Part shown: one piece after another, positions 1-9,111 of the stretch
Position numbering within the stretch: the stretch's first letter is position 1
Layout: each line of letters begins with the position of its first letter
Assembly (NCBI RefSeq): GCF_008386395.1
Contig: NZ_CP043761.1
Span: forward strand, 2,356,001-2,420,000
Direction: 5' to 3'
Length of the DNA stretch: 64,000 bases
Source of the DNA: Paenibacillus sp. 37
GTDB lineage: Bacteria; Bacillota; Bacilli; Paenibacillales; Paenibacillaceae
Notes under the pieces: model-generated
What the model was told of the DNA's origin: nothing
Databases searched by the model: none
The model's input: only the letters and a program-made list of their open reading frames with translations
Translations under genes and position numbers: made by a program

Positions 1-381
1 TGGGCAACCGAGATGCTGGCGAAGCTTCAGGAAGAGTTGTCCGATCAGGAAGGTGTGCAGAGCCGCAGACATGTGATCAAGCAGGTTCAGGAGTTGGTTA
101 CAAGAGATACAGGACAGGATCTGTCAGTGAAGATGATTGCGGACAAGGTATATTTACACCCCGTATATCTATCGAAAATTTACAAGGCAGAGACAGGGGA
201 AGGTCTTGGGGACTACATGATTCGTATGCGCATGGAACGTGCTCTGTATCTGCTTAAGAATAGCAATAAAAAAATATACGAGATTACGAGTGAACTTGGC
301 TATCAAAATCCGCAATATTTCAGCAAAATGTTCAAAAAACATTATGGTATGACACCCAATGAATTTCGGGATCAGGCATAA
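1..381 (+). CDS. Response regulator, AraC-type C-terminal part (5' truncated)
   Basis: The reading frame is open to the first base of the window, so the gene starts upstream. What remains is about 125 residues ending in a complete AraC/XylS DNA-binding domain with two helix-turn-helix units; the second contains the typical LGYQNPQYFSKMFKKHYGMTP block. The stretch before it (RHVIKQVQELVTRD) is the linker usual in YesN-type response regulators, whose receiver domain would lie upstream. Such regulators work with YesM-type sensor kinases and are commonly found just before Lpl/Ytc-type sugar ABC transporter genes, as here (the binding protein starts 123 bases downstream). Inference: it activates the galactan transport and degradation genes that follow. 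The receiver domain is not visible, so a plain AraC regulator cannot be excluded. Confidence 0.85.
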   Translation, partial: WATEMLAKLQEELSDQEGVQSRRHVIKQVQELVTRDTGQDLSVKMIADKVYLHPVYLSKIYKAETGEGLGDYMIRMRMERALYLLKNSNKKIYEITSELGYQNPQYFSKMFKKHYGMTPNEFRDQA

Positions 382-504
382 TTACAACAACATTCCAGAA
401 TATAGGTTGGCAAAGGTGCAGAAATCTTGATTTCGTATCATAGGCTCAAAGGCCTGGTCAGCCTATAATGAAAGGGTAACCAAAACGATTTAAGGGGGAA
501 CAAC

Positions 505-2190
505 ATGAGAGCGCAATCAACGAAAAAGAGATTCTTGACGCTTCTCGCTACAACGCTGAGTCTAACTGTCGTTCTTGCAGGATGTTCAGGAGGCAGTGGG
601 GGCGGAGATAGTGCAACACCAAGTACATCTGGAACCCAAAACGAATACAAAGAAAAGTATGATCCGGAAGTAACCATTACAACAGCATGGGGAATTGACC
701 CTGAGCTGAAGTTTAAAAATGGCGAATCCATGGAAAATAACGTGGCTACCAAGTGGGCCAAAGATCAATTCGGGATTAATATTAGCTCGCTCTGGTCTGT
801 AACGGATACGAATGGCGCATTTGCAACCAAACTTCGCCTGGCGATGTCTTCTGGTCAAGATATGCCTGAAATTGTAACGGTGGGTGACAACTTGCTTGCT
901 CAGGATCTGATTGATTCCGGCATGTATCAGGAAGTTGGTCCACTGTTCGACAAATATGCTTCAGACACATGGAAAAAAGCGATGGAGCAAGATCCTAACG
1001 TATGGAACCAATATAGCCGTGATGGTAAAAGAATGGGTATCCCTGTTCTGGACTATGCATACAACAATGATTACTTGCTCTGGATTCGTCAGGACTGGCT
1101 GGATAAGCTGAAGCTGGAAGCTCCAAAAACAATCGATGAGCTGGAAACCGTTATGGAAGCTTTCAAAAACAATAACCCGGACGGTTTGGCTCCTGAAAAA
1201 GTCACTCCGCTCAGCATTGGTTTCAAAACATCCATGAATACATGGATGGGAGACCCATCCTGGATTTTCGGAGCATATGGAACATTACCGTTCCAATGGA
1301 ATCTGGCTGCGGATGGCAAGCTGGAGTATGGTTCCATCAATCCCGGTATGAAGCAAGGTTTGGTCAAATTGAGCGAATGGCTTAAAAAGGGGTATATCCC
1401 ACAGGAAGCAGCGCTATGGGATGAGAACAAAACAGCAGAGCCCGCAGTTGCAGGAACCGCCGGCATTATCCCAGGTCCTTACTGGATGAGTGGATGGCCG
1501 TTGACTGACACAGTGAAGAATTCGCCTGGTGCCGTTTGGAAACCGATTGAAATTCCAACGGGTCCTGAAGGTAAAGCAATGCGTCATGGAACACAATTCG
1601 TAAACGGTGTTACGTTGATCAAAGCAGATATGGAACACCCTGAGGCGTTCTTCACGTATCAGAACTACCTGTTTGACAATTATGCTGATCCTGCACCGGG
1701 TAGCCCGTATGATAACGGTCTATTCGACGGATATGACTACCAGCTGGACGCGAACGGAAAACAGAAAAAGCCAGACGAAATTGATGGCGGATATGTCAAT
1801 GTCGTACGTTACCTGTTAGTTCGTGATGGTGCACGTATTCCAGATGCACAGATGAAAGCGTTGCTTAATTTGGCTGATGGCAAAGAGCCTGAAAGCAAGC
1901 TGGAAAAAGACGTGGCCGTAAACTATGGACCAGAAACTCCTGCAGCAGCGAAAGTGTTGCTGAGCCAAGAAGAAATTTCCTTCAAAAACATGTTCACAGG
2001 TCCAACAACACAGACGATGAAATCCAAGTTGGACTATTTGAATAAAATCGAGAATCAAGCATTTAACGAAATTATCTATGGCAAAAATCCGGCGGATGCG
2101 TTTGATACCTTTGTACAAACGTGGAAATCGGGTGGTGGTGACCAAATCACGCAAGAGGTTAACGAATGGTATGACAGTGTGAAAAAATAG
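505..2190 (+). CDS. Extracellular sugar-binding lipoprotein of a CUT1-type ABC transporter
   Basis: 561 residues. A lipoprotein signal peptide (KKR, hydrophobic stretch, lipobox LAGC with Cys27) is followed by a Gly/Ser-rich linker and a long substrate-binding fold. The length (over 500 residues) is that of LplA/YtcQ-type binding proteins that work with the LplB/YtcP-type permeases encoded next. It should be anchored to the outer face of the membrane and capture oligosaccharides; with galactanase and beta-galactosidase genes downstream the likely ligands are beta-1,4-galacto-oligosaccharides (inference). The start is supported by an AAGGGGG ribosome site 7 bases upstream. A TATAAT box at 464-469 may be its promoter, but the -35 is poor. 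A strong terminator follows directly, separating it from the permease genes. Confidence 0.9.
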   Translation: MRAQSTKKRFLTLLATTLSLTVVLAGCSGGSGGGDSATPSTSGTQNEYKEKYDPEVTITTAWGIDPELKFKNGESMENNVATKWAKDQFGINISSLWSVTDTNGAFATKLRLAMSSGQDMPEIVTVGDNLLAQDLIDSGMYQEVGPLFDKYASDTWKKAMEQDPNVWNQYSRDGKRMGIPVLDYAYNNDYLLWIRQDWLDKLKLEAPKTIDELETVMEAFKNNNPDGLAPEKVTPLSIGFKTSMNTWMGDPSWIFGAYGTLPFQWNLAADGKLEYGSINPGMKQGLVKLSEWLKKGYIPQEAALWDENKTAEPAVAGTAGIIPGPYWMSGWPLTDTVKNSPGAVWKPIEIPTGPEGKAMRHGTQFVNGVTLIKADMEHPEAFFTYQNYLFDNYADPAPGSPYDNGLFDGYDYQLDANGKQKKPDEIDGGYVNVVRYLLVRDGARIPDAQMKALLNLADGKEPESKLEKDVAVNYGPETPAAAKVLLSQEEISFKNMFTGPTTQTMKSKLDYLNKIENQAFNEIIYGKNPADAFDTFVQTWKSGGGDQITQEVNEWYDSVKK

Positions 2191-2198
2191 TTACAAGC

Positions 2199-2233
2199 AG
2201 CGCTCAGACGACTAACGTCTGGGCGCTTTTTTT
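2199..2233 (+). terminator. Intrinsic terminator between binding protein and permease genes
   Basis: A 12-base-pair stem (AGCGCTCAGACG pairing with CGTCTGGGCGCT, one wobble) with a 5-base loop ends in a run of seven T. It lies 8 bases after the binding-protein stop codon and likely reduces read-through into the permeases. Confidence 0.85.
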
Positions 2234-2313
2234 GTTTATTCAAGTTAAGGCAAAGTGGTTGAATTTGTGCCATTTATATTGCTTTTATGTGCTGTTTGGG
2301 CCCCATAAAAGGT

Positions 2314-2322
2314 TGATATAAT
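2314..2322 (+). promoter_or_regulatory. Extended -10 promoter for the permease-glycosidase genes
   Basis: TGATATAAT matches the extended -10 form TGnTATAAT, 58 bases before the first permease. The -35 position (TTTGGG or similar) is weak, as is usual with extended -10 promoters. It would allow transcription of permeases, GH53 and GH42 despite the terminator upstream. Confidence 0.5.
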
Positions 2323-2379
2323 CGCATTATAAGCCACTCAGGGAGTACTTGAGTAGGAAGAAATACAGGGGGAGCAATC

Positions 2380-3270
2380 ATGAGAACTTTGAAACGCACT
2401 TGGCCATTCCACGTTATGCTGTTGCCAGCCATTATCTTTCTGATTATCTTCAGTTATGTGCCTATGGGCGGGATCATTATGGCATTCCAGAACTACAAGC
2501 CATGGCTTGGGATTAGCGGTTCTGAATGGGTTGGGCTGGACAATTTTAGATATCTGTTTGAACGTGAAGACAGCTTACAGGTCATCTGGAACACATTGAT
2601 TATTGCTGTACTTAAACTGATTTTTAATTTATTTGTTCCATTTGTTTTTGCCATTCTTTTGAATGAGGTTCGCAAGATGGCTATACAGCGAACGATCCAA
2701 ACACTTGTCTATTTACCTCACTTCTTGTCCTGGGTCATTCTGGGCGGGATTTTGATAGATCTGTTGTCAACAGGCGGCTTGGTTAACCGGGTTCTGGGAA
2801 CCTTTGGACTCGGGCCATATTTCTTCCTTGGAGACAACAGTTGGTTCCGATCTACGGTCATTCTGACAGATGTGTGGAAAGAATTTGGCTATAACATGAT
2901 TGTCTTTCTGGCTGCCCTTGCCGGAATTAATCCAGCATTGTACGAAGCAGCGGAAATTGACGGAGCAGGACGCTGGAAACAGACACTGCACATTACAATT
3001 CCTTCACTTGTGCCCATGCTGATGGTTGTAGGAACATTGGCACTTGGTAACGTACTGAATGCCGGATTTGACCAGATTTTCAACTTGTATAACCCGCTCG
3101 TATATCAAACGGGTGACATCATTGATACATTCGTATATCGTTCCGCAATGCAAAATGGTGAGATGGGCTTTGCAACGGCGATCGGATTATTCAAATCGGT
3201 TATTAGCATGATCTTGATTCTTGTATCATACAGCTTAGCCAAAAAATACGCTGGATACCGCATATTCTAA
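2380..3270 (+). CDS. ABC transporter permease, LplB/YtcP type
   Basis: 296 residues with six predicted membrane spans and the cytoplasmic EAA loop (EAAEIDGAGRWKQTLHITIP) that docks the ATPase. It forms the membrane channel of a carbohydrate ABC importer together with the next gene. The family pairs with long binding proteins such as the one upstream. The start is supported by a GGGGGAG ribosome site 5 bases before the ATG. The second permease starts 29 bases after its stop, so the two are co-transcribed. No ATPase gene occurs in the locus; this is normal for the family, which borrows a general MsmX/UgpC-type ATPase. Confidence 0.92.
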   Translation: MRTLKRTWPFHVMLLPAIIFLIIFSYVPMGGIIMAFQNYKPWLGISGSEWVGLDNFRYLFEREDSLQVIWNTLIIAVLKLIFNLFVPFVFAILLNEVRKMAIQRTIQTLVYLPHFLSWVILGGILIDLLSTGGLVNRVLGTFGLGPYFFLGDNSWFRSTVILTDVWKEFGYNMIVFLAALAGINPALYEAAEIDGAGRWKQTLHITIPSLVPMLMVVGTLALGNVLNAGFDQIFNLYNPLVYQTGDIIDTFVYRSAMQNGEMGFATAIGLFKSVISMILILVSYSLAKKYAGYRIF

Positions 3271-3299
3271 ACGAATGAACAGAGAAAGAAGGGACCACG

Positions 3300-4178
3300 A
3301 TGTATCATAAATCATTGCCATATCGCGTGTTTAATATAGTCAATACCTGCTTTCTGATTCTAATTGCCATCATGTGTATCATACCGATGGTTCATGTACT
3401 GGCGGTATCCTTTAGTACAAAGGCTGCTGCCGATGCAAATTTGGTCAATCTCTGGCCTGTAGGTTTCTCCCTTGAGGCATACAAAAAGACAATGAACAAT
3501 CCAATTTTCTTGAACTCGCTCTGGATCTCACTGTTACGTACAGTGATTGGTACAGCTATCACCTTGCTGATTACGTTCCTGGCGGCGTATCCGTTGTCCA
3601 AAGAGAATAGTGAGTTCAAAGGCAGAACGATTTACTCCTGGATTTTTGTGTTTAGCATGATTTTCAATGGAGGGCTGGTTCCATTCTATATGGTTATCCA
3701 GAAGATTGGGTTGATGGATTCCTTCTGGGTACTTGTACTCCCGGGGGCGGTTAATACATTCCTTGTCATCCTGATGCTGAACTTCTTCCGTGGTATTCCA
3801 AAAGAGCTGGAGGAAGCAGCGCTGATGGATGGAGCTAACCATTTCAGAACATTGTTCAGTATCTTCCTTCCCATTTCGATGCCGTCCATTGCAACAATTG
3901 CATTGTTCAGTATGGTGTTCCACTGGAATTCCTGGTTTGATGGCCTGCTCTATATGAATAACGCCAAGGATTACCCACTTGCTACATTTATGCAAACAGT
4001 CATTATTGGACGTGACATGAGTAGCATGAGCATGAATCCCAAAGAGATGGAATCTCTCTCTCAAACTACGGTAAGGGCAGCTCAGATCTTCATCGGAAGT
4101 GCACCGATCTTGATTGTGTATCCTTTCCTGCAACGTTTCTTTGTCAAAGGTATGACGTTGGGCTCAGTTAAAGGCTGA
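3300..4178 (+). CDS. ABC transporter permease, LplC/YtcP type
   Basis: 292 residues, six membrane spans, and an EAA loop (EAALMDGANHFRTLFSIFLP) like its partner upstream, with the C-terminal FVKGMTLGSVKG tail typical of the LplC/YesQ subfamily. It completes the heterodimeric channel of the oligosaccharide importer. It ends 32 bases before the GH53 start, with no terminator in the gap, so transport and intracellular breakdown are probably encoded on one transcript. Substrate is inferred from the neighbours rather than from the protein. Confidence 0.92.
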   Translation: MYHKSLPYRVFNIVNTCFLILIAIMCIIPMVHVLAVSFSTKAAADANLVNLWPVGFSLEAYKKTMNNPIFLNSLWISLLRTVIGTAITLLITFLAAYPLSKENSEFKGRTIYSWIFVFSMIFNGGLVPFYMVIQKIGLMDSFWVLVLPGAVNTFLVILMLNFFRGIPKELEEAALMDGANHFRTLFSIFLPISMPSIATIALFSMVFHWNSWFDGLLYMNNAKDYPLATFMQTVIIGRDMSSMSMNPKEMESLSQTTVRAAQIFIGSAPILIVYPFLQRFFVKGMTLGSVKG

Positions 4179-4210
4179 GCCAGTACCCCAAATTAATGGA
4201 GGTTGATACA

Positions 4211-5296
4211 GTGAGCAATTTGACGGAAAAGACATTCATTCTGGGAATGGATGTGTCCTTTATGGATGAAATCGAACAGCATGGCGGGAGTTATAGTGAT
4301 GTGGATGGCAAGGAACAAGACTTGCTGTCCATCCTGAAGATTAATGACGCTAACGCGATACGACTTCGAATCTGGAATGATCCTGTTGGTGGATTCTGCA
4401 ATCTGGAGCGGACGGTGGAGGTAGCCAAACGAATCAAGGAACAGGGATTGAAATTTTTGCTGGATTTCCATTACTCTGATCGCTGGGCTGATCCAGCCAA
4501 TCAATGGAAGCCGAAAGCATGGGAGAATCTGTCCTATGAAGAGCTTCAACGTGCGGTATGCATGTATACGGCTGACGTTCTGAGAACGTTGAAGGAACAC
4601 GATGCGCTTCCAGACATGGTGCAGGTGGGCAACGAGATTACCCCAGGCATGTTATGGAATGAGGGACGTGTTGGTGGAGAAGAGCATGATACGGATGAAC
4701 AGTGGGAGCGTTTTGCCGGCCTTGTGAAGTACGGAATTGCTGCGGTCAAATCCGTTGACGCGGATATTCAGATTATGATACATATTGATCGTGGTGGAGA
4801 TAACGCCGAGAGCCGCAAGTTTTACGATCGCTTTGAAGCACTGGGTGTGGAGTTTGATATCATTGGTCTCTCGTATTATCCTTGGTGGCATGGCACACTT
4901 GATGCGTTACGTGACAATCTTCATGATCTGGCTGAGCGTTATGGCAAACCTGTCAATGTAGTTGAAACCGCTTATCCATGGACGCTGGAGCAGCCGGAAG
5001 GCATTGAATGGATTTTGAATCAGGAAGATATGTTGTTGCCAGGATACCCTGCAAGTGTAGAGGGACAGACCAAATATCTGAAGGATTTATTGCAGATTAT
5101 CCGCGAAGTTCCTGGTGGTTTGGGGCACGGATTCTATTATTGGGAACCTGCCTGGATACCAAGTAAAGAAGAATGGTCCGTCGGGCACCCGAATAACTGG
5201 GGCAACCTCACCATGTTTGATTTTAAAGGTCGCAAGTTGGAATCGTTTACAGCACTTGCTACTGTTGAAGAATCAGATGTCGTGACATACGTATAA
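4211..5296 (+). CDS. Endo-beta-1,4-galactanase, GH53 (no signal peptide)
   Basis: 361 residues from the GTG start, chosen because GGAGG lies 8 bases upstream; an ATG 15 bases earlier overlaps that ribosome site. GH53 enzymes cut beta-1,4-galactan of pectin side chains with retention. Visible signatures are GMDVSFMDE at the N-terminus, RLRIWNDP, the DFHYSDRWADP strand, the acid/base Glu in QVGNEITPGMLW (about residue 142) and the nucleophile Glu in VVETAYPW (about residue 255). The protein begins directly with the catalytic barrel and has no signal peptide, unlike the secreted GanB-type enzymes. It therefore probably acts in the cytoplasm on oligosaccharides imported by the adjacent transporter and hands products to the GH42 enzyme. 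Confidence 0.93.
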   Translation: MSNLTEKTFILGMDVSFMDEIEQHGGSYSDVDGKEQDLLSILKINDANAIRLRIWNDPVGGFCNLERTVEVAKRIKEQGLKFLLDFHYSDRWADPANQWKPKAWENLSYEELQRAVCMYTADVLRTLKEHDALPDMVQVGNEITPGMLWNEGRVGGEEHDTDEQWERFAGLVKYGIAAVKSVDADIQIMIHIDRGGDNAESRKFYDRFEALGVEFDIIGLSYYPWWHGTLDALRDNLHDLAERYGKPVNVVETAYPWTLEQPEGIEWILNQEDMLLPGYPASVEGQTKYLKDLLQIIREVPGGLGHGFYYWEPAWIPSKEEWSVGHPNNWGNLTMFDFKGRKLESFTALATVEESDVVTYV

Positions 5297-5387
5297 TTTA
5301 GCGTAATACGTATCGTCTGTGAAGTCGTTGTTATCGTTATCGTATATAAACTAAAAAAACAGTAATTAAAGCAAGGGAGTTGTCCTT

Positions 5388-7460
5388 ATGACATACAAAT
5401 TTCCACCTGTAAGTTCCAAAGCCCCGCACATGTTGCATGGCGCAGACTATAACCCGGAGCAATGGCTCCGCTATCCTGAAGTGCTGGAAGAAGATATTCG
5501 CTTGATGAAGCTTGCCAAGTGTAACGTGATGTCCATTGGTATCTTCTCGTGGGTGTCCCTTGAGCCGGAAGAGGGTGTATACACGTTCGAATGGCTGGAT
5601 CAGGTTTTGGATCGTTTTGCAGCAAACGGTATCTATGCATTCCTCGCTACACCAAGTGGCGCTAGACCTGCTTGGATGTCCGCGAAGTACCCGGAAGTGC
5701 TCCGCGTATCTGAGAAGCGTGTCCGCAATCTGCATGGTTTCCGTCACAACCATTGTTATACTTCCCCGGTATACCGTGAGAAGGTTACTGCGATCAACAC
5801 AAAACTGGCAGAGCGTTATTCGGATCATCCGGCTGTAATCGGCTGGCATATCTCAAACGAGTTCGGCGGAGACTGTCATTGTGATTATTGTCAGGAAGCG
5901 TTCCGTGGTTGGGTTCAGAATAAGTATAAAACACTCGATGAACTGAATCATTCGTGGTGGACCACATTCTGGAGCCATACGGTTACAGACTGGAGTCAAG
6001 TGGAATCTCCTGCTCCACACGGTGAGACACAGGTACACGCAATGAATCTGGACTGGCGCCGTTTCGTTACGGATCAGACAGCTGATTTTATCGTCCATGA
6101 AACGAAACCATTGAAAGCTCAGAATCCCGATCTGCCAGTCACAACCAACCTGATGGAATTCTATGGTGGTCTGAACTATTGGAAGTTCGCTGATATTCTG
6201 GATTTCCTCTCTTGGGACAGTTATCCGACTTGGCATGATGCAGATGACGACGCGAAACAGGCATCCCGTATCGCAATGATGCATGATATCGTTCGTTCCA
6301 TCAAAGGCGGTCAGCCGTTCTTGCTGATGGAGAGTACTCCAAGTTCGACGAATTGGCAAGATGTCAGCAAGCTGAAAAAGCCGGGCATGCATCTGCTCTC
6401 TTCTATCCAGGCTGTGGCGCACGGTTCCGATAGTGTTCAGTACTTCCAGTGGAGAAAAAGCCGGGGGTCCAGTGAGAAACTTCATGGTGCGGTGGTAGAC
6501 CACGTAGGAACGGAACACACACGTGTGTTCCAAGATGTCACCGACGTAGGAACGGCTCTTGAAGGTATGGAAGCCATTGTAGGAACAGCGGTTCCGGCAG
6601 AAGTTGCAATTATATTTGATTGGGAAAACCGCTGGGCCGTTAATGATTCCCAGGGTCCACGCAATATCGGTGTGAAGTATGAGCAGACCGTGGAAGAGCA
6701 TTATGAAGCATTCTGGAAAAAGGGAGTCGCTGTAGACGTTATTGATATGGATGCAGATCTGTCCAAGTATAAGTTGCTGATTGCTCCAATGCTCTATCTG
6801 GTACGTGAAGGTGTCGGGGAACGCATTGAGAAGTTTGTAGAACAAGGCGGTACGTTTGTAGCAACTTACTGGTCTGGTATTGTAAATGAAAACGATCTGT
6901 GTTTCCTGGGTGGATTCCCAGGCCCCCTGCGTAAGACACTTGGCATCTGGTCCGAGGAAATTGACGGACTGCATGATCGTGATCTGAACGGAATCATTCC
7001 GGAGAAGGGCAATGAGCTTCAGCTCAATACAGCGTATGATGCAATTGAACTGTGTGATCTGATTCATCTGGAAGGCGCGAAGTCCCTGGCTACGTACCGT
7101 TCTGACTTCTATGCCGGACGTCCGGCATTGACGGTTAACCAGTTGGGTACAGGAAAAGCATATTATGTAGCGACACGTCTGAAAGCACCATTCTATGATG
7201 ATTTCTATGCGAAACTAATCGCTGACCTGAACATTGAGCGTGGACTTGAAACCGAGTTGCCTGCCGGAACAACGGCACATACACGTACAGATGGTACAGC
7301 AGATTATGTGTTTGTACAGAACTACACGCCAGATGAGAAGCTGATTGAACTAGATGGACAGTCCTATACCGATCTGCTCAGTGGTGATGCCGTGGAAGCA
7401 AGTCTCAGCTTGAAGCCATATGACATTTGTGTTCTGCGCAGACCGGCTGCCCGGAAATAA
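5388..7460 (+). CDS. Beta-galactosidase, GH42
   Basis: 690 residues, the usual GH42 length. The N-terminal barrel has the acid/base Glu158 in WHISNEFGG and the nucleophile Glu315 in LLMESTPSSTNW. Cysteines in HNHCYTS and in the CHCDYC cluster match the zinc site seen in thermophilic GH42 enzymes. The trimerisation domain and the beta-sandwich tail follow. No signal peptide: it acts inside the cell, releasing galactose from beta-galactosides, presumably the galacto-oligosaccharides made by GH53. It lies 91 bases after GH53 and closes the cluster, with a strong terminator behind it. It resembles GanA of Bacillus in role; a second GH42 gene is present at 60850. Confidence 0.95.
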   Translation: MTYKFPPVSSKAPHMLHGADYNPEQWLRYPEVLEEDIRLMKLAKCNVMSIGIFSWVSLEPEEGVYTFEWLDQVLDRFAANGIYAFLATPSGARPAWMSAKYPEVLRVSEKRVRNLHGFRHNHCYTSPVYREKVTAINTKLAERYSDHPAVIGWHISNEFGGDCHCDYCQEAFRGWVQNKYKTLDELNHSWWTTFWSHTVTDWSQVESPAPHGETQVHAMNLDWRRFVTDQTADFIVHETKPLKAQNPDLPVTTNLMEFYGGLNYWKFADILDFLSWDSYPTWHDADDDAKQASRIAMMHDIVRSIKGGQPFLLMESTPSSTNWQDVSKLKKPGMHLLSSIQAVAHGSDSVQYFQWRKSRGSSEKLHGAVVDHVGTEHTRVFQDVTDVGTALEGMEAIVGTAVPAEVAIIFDWENRWAVNDSQGPRNIGVKYEQTVEEHYEAFWKKGVAVDVIDMDADLSKYKLLIAPMLYLVREGVGERIEKFVEQGGTFVATYWSGIVNENDLCFLGGFPGPLRKTLGIWSEEIDGLHDRDLNGIIPEKGNELQLNTAYDAIELCDLIHLEGAKSLATYRSDFYAGRPALTVNQLGTGKAYYVATRLKAPFYDDFYAKLIADLNIERGLETELPAGTTAHTRTDGTADYVFVQNYTPDEKLIELDGQSYTDLLSGDAVEASLSLKPYDICVLRRPAARK

Positions 7461-7504
7461 TATAAGTTCTATATGCTACTAAATGAATGAAGTTAGTATT
7501 GAGA

Positions 7505-7550
7505 AAAGATGCCCTGAACGCCTGCATTGGTGTTCAGGGCATCTTTTTTT
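7505..7550 (+). terminator. Intrinsic terminator after the galactan cluster
   Basis: A 15-base-pair perfect stem (AAAGATGCCCTGAAC and its complement) with a 12-base loop is followed by a T-rich tract. Confidence 0.9.
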
Positions 7551-7670
7551 ATTTTATGTATTTGGCTGTTGAACGACTTTTTCTGGACAAGATAAAGGAT
7601 AAACGTGTCCGCGTAGCGAAGACAAACACGTAACATGTAACTCAAGACTTTCAGTCTGGGAGGAATGGAA

Positions 7671-9110
7671 ATGAATCAAAGAAATCTGGATGGTAACAGC
7701 ATTATTATTCGACTGGAAATGACAACTAAGGATATCAAGTTTGGCGAAGTGGCTTCGGCCATCTCGGAAGCTGGGGGAGACATCATTGCCATCGACGTGA
7801 TTTCCACCAATCAGGATGTAAGCGTACGCGACTTGACGGTCGCCGTTACAGATGCACAAGATAACAGTAAAATTATAGAAGGGGTGCGCCAGCTTAAAGG
7901 TGTGTCCATTATTAATGTATCGGATCGGACGTTCCTGCTTCATCTGGGCGGTAAGATCGAAGTAACACCAAAGACCCCGATTCAAAACCGGGAAGATCTG
8001 TCACGTGTGTACACTCCGGATGTGGCTCGTGTATGTTCAGCCATTTCAGAAGAACCCGGTAAAGCCTTCTCATTGACAATTAAACGGAATACAGTGGCCG
8101 TCATATCGGATGGCAGTGCCGTACTTGGACTTGGTAATATTGGTCCTCGTGCAGCGATGCCCGTCATGGAAGGTAAAGCGATGTTATTCAAACAGTTTGC
8201 AGGTGTGGATGCTTTCCCAATCTGCCTGGACACACAGGATACCGAGGAAATCATACGTACTGTGAAAGCGATATCACCTGGTTTTGGCGGCATTAATCTG
8301 GAGGATATCTCATCACCGCGCTGTTTCGAGATTGAACGTCGTCTGAATGAGGAATTGGACATTCCTGTATTTCATGATGACCAGCATGGCACAGCGGTTG
8401 TGTTATATGCCGGTCTGATCAATGCGCTCAAACTGGTGGGCAAGTCCATTGAAGATGTGAAGATTGTGGTCTGCGGTATTGGTGCAGCAGGTGTAGCTTG
8501 CAGCAACATATTATTGTCCGCGGGAGCCAGCCGGCTTATAGGTGTCGATCGTGAGGGTGCGATTGTACGGACACAAACCTATGAGAATGAAGTCTGGAGT
8601 GATTATGCAGCTCGTACAAACCCGGAACTGGAAACCGGATCGCTGCGTGATGTCATTCGTGGAGCCGATGTGTTCATTGGCCTGTCCCGCGGGAATCTGT
8701 TAACTCGCGAAGATGTGCAGACCATGGCAGAAGATCCAATCGTGTTTGCAATGGCAAACCCGGTACCTGAGATTATGCCTGCCTTGGTGGAAGACATTGT
8801 GGCTGTAATGGCAACAGGACGATCCGATTATCCGAATCAGATCAACAACGTGTTATGTTTCCCGGGCATCTTCAGGGCAGTTCTGGATTGCCGAGCCACC
8901 GAAATTAATGAAGAAATGAAGCTGGCAGCCGCGCAAGCGATTGCATCGGCCATTACGGATGAAGAGCGTACACGTTATTATATTATTCCGAGTGTGTTCA
9001 ATGATAAAGTAGTCAAATCGATGCGCAGTCGCGTAATTGAAGCAGCTGTTAAGACGGGTGTAGCTCGGCGTATTCCTCGTGAACAGGCCCGTGAAGGCGG
9101 GGAATCGTAA
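7671..9110 (+). CDS. NAD(P)-dependent malic enzyme with N-terminal ACT domain
   Basis: 479 residues. GGGAGGA ends 7 bases before ATG 7671; the ATG at 7665 is too close to it. Malic enzyme converts malate to pyruvate and CO2. Residues about 10-85 form an ACT domain (IRLEMTTKDIKFGEVASAIS), a small-molecule sensor fused to some bacterial malic enzymes. The catalytic part shows the YTPDVARVC block, the lysine region GKAMLFKQFAGVDAFP, the metal-binding LEDISSPRCFEIE and DDQHGTAVV motifs, and a nucleotide-binding GIGAAGVAC. The coenzyme cannot be told with certainty from the sequence. The HD-domain gene starts two bases after its stop, so the two share a transcript. Confidence 0.93.
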   Translation: MNQRNLDGNSIIIRLEMTTKDIKFGEVASAISEAGGDIIAIDVISTNQDVSVRDLTVAVTDAQDNSKIIEGVRQLKGVSIINVSDRTFLLHLGGKIEVTPKTPIQNREDLSRVYTPDVARVCSAISEEPGKAFSLTIKRNTVAVISDGSAVLGLGNIGPRAAMPVMEGKAMLFKQFAGVDAFPICLDTQDTEEIIRTVKAISPGFGGINLEDISSPRCFEIERRLNEELDIPVFHDDQHGTAVVLYAGLINALKLVGKSIEDVKIVVCGIGAAGVACSNILLSAGASRLIGVDREGAIVRTQTYENEVWSDYAARTNPELETGSLRDVIRGADVFIGLSRGNLLTREDVQTMAEDPIVFAMANPVPEIMPALVEDIVAVMATGRSDYPNQINNVLCFPGIFRAVLDCRATEINEEMKLAAAQAIASAITDEERTRYYIIPSVFNDKVVKSMRSRVIEAAVKTGVARRIPREQAREGGES

Positions 9111-9111
9111 G

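Noticed and set aside
3534..4133. A 199-codon open frame opposite the second permease
   Set aside because: Antisense shadow; the sense strand has a complete permease with EAA motif.
5853..7067. A 404-codon open frame on the minus strand inside GH42
   Set aside because: It lies fully within a well-supported GH42 gene, has no ribosome site and shows no recognisable domain; long antisense frames are common in such genes.
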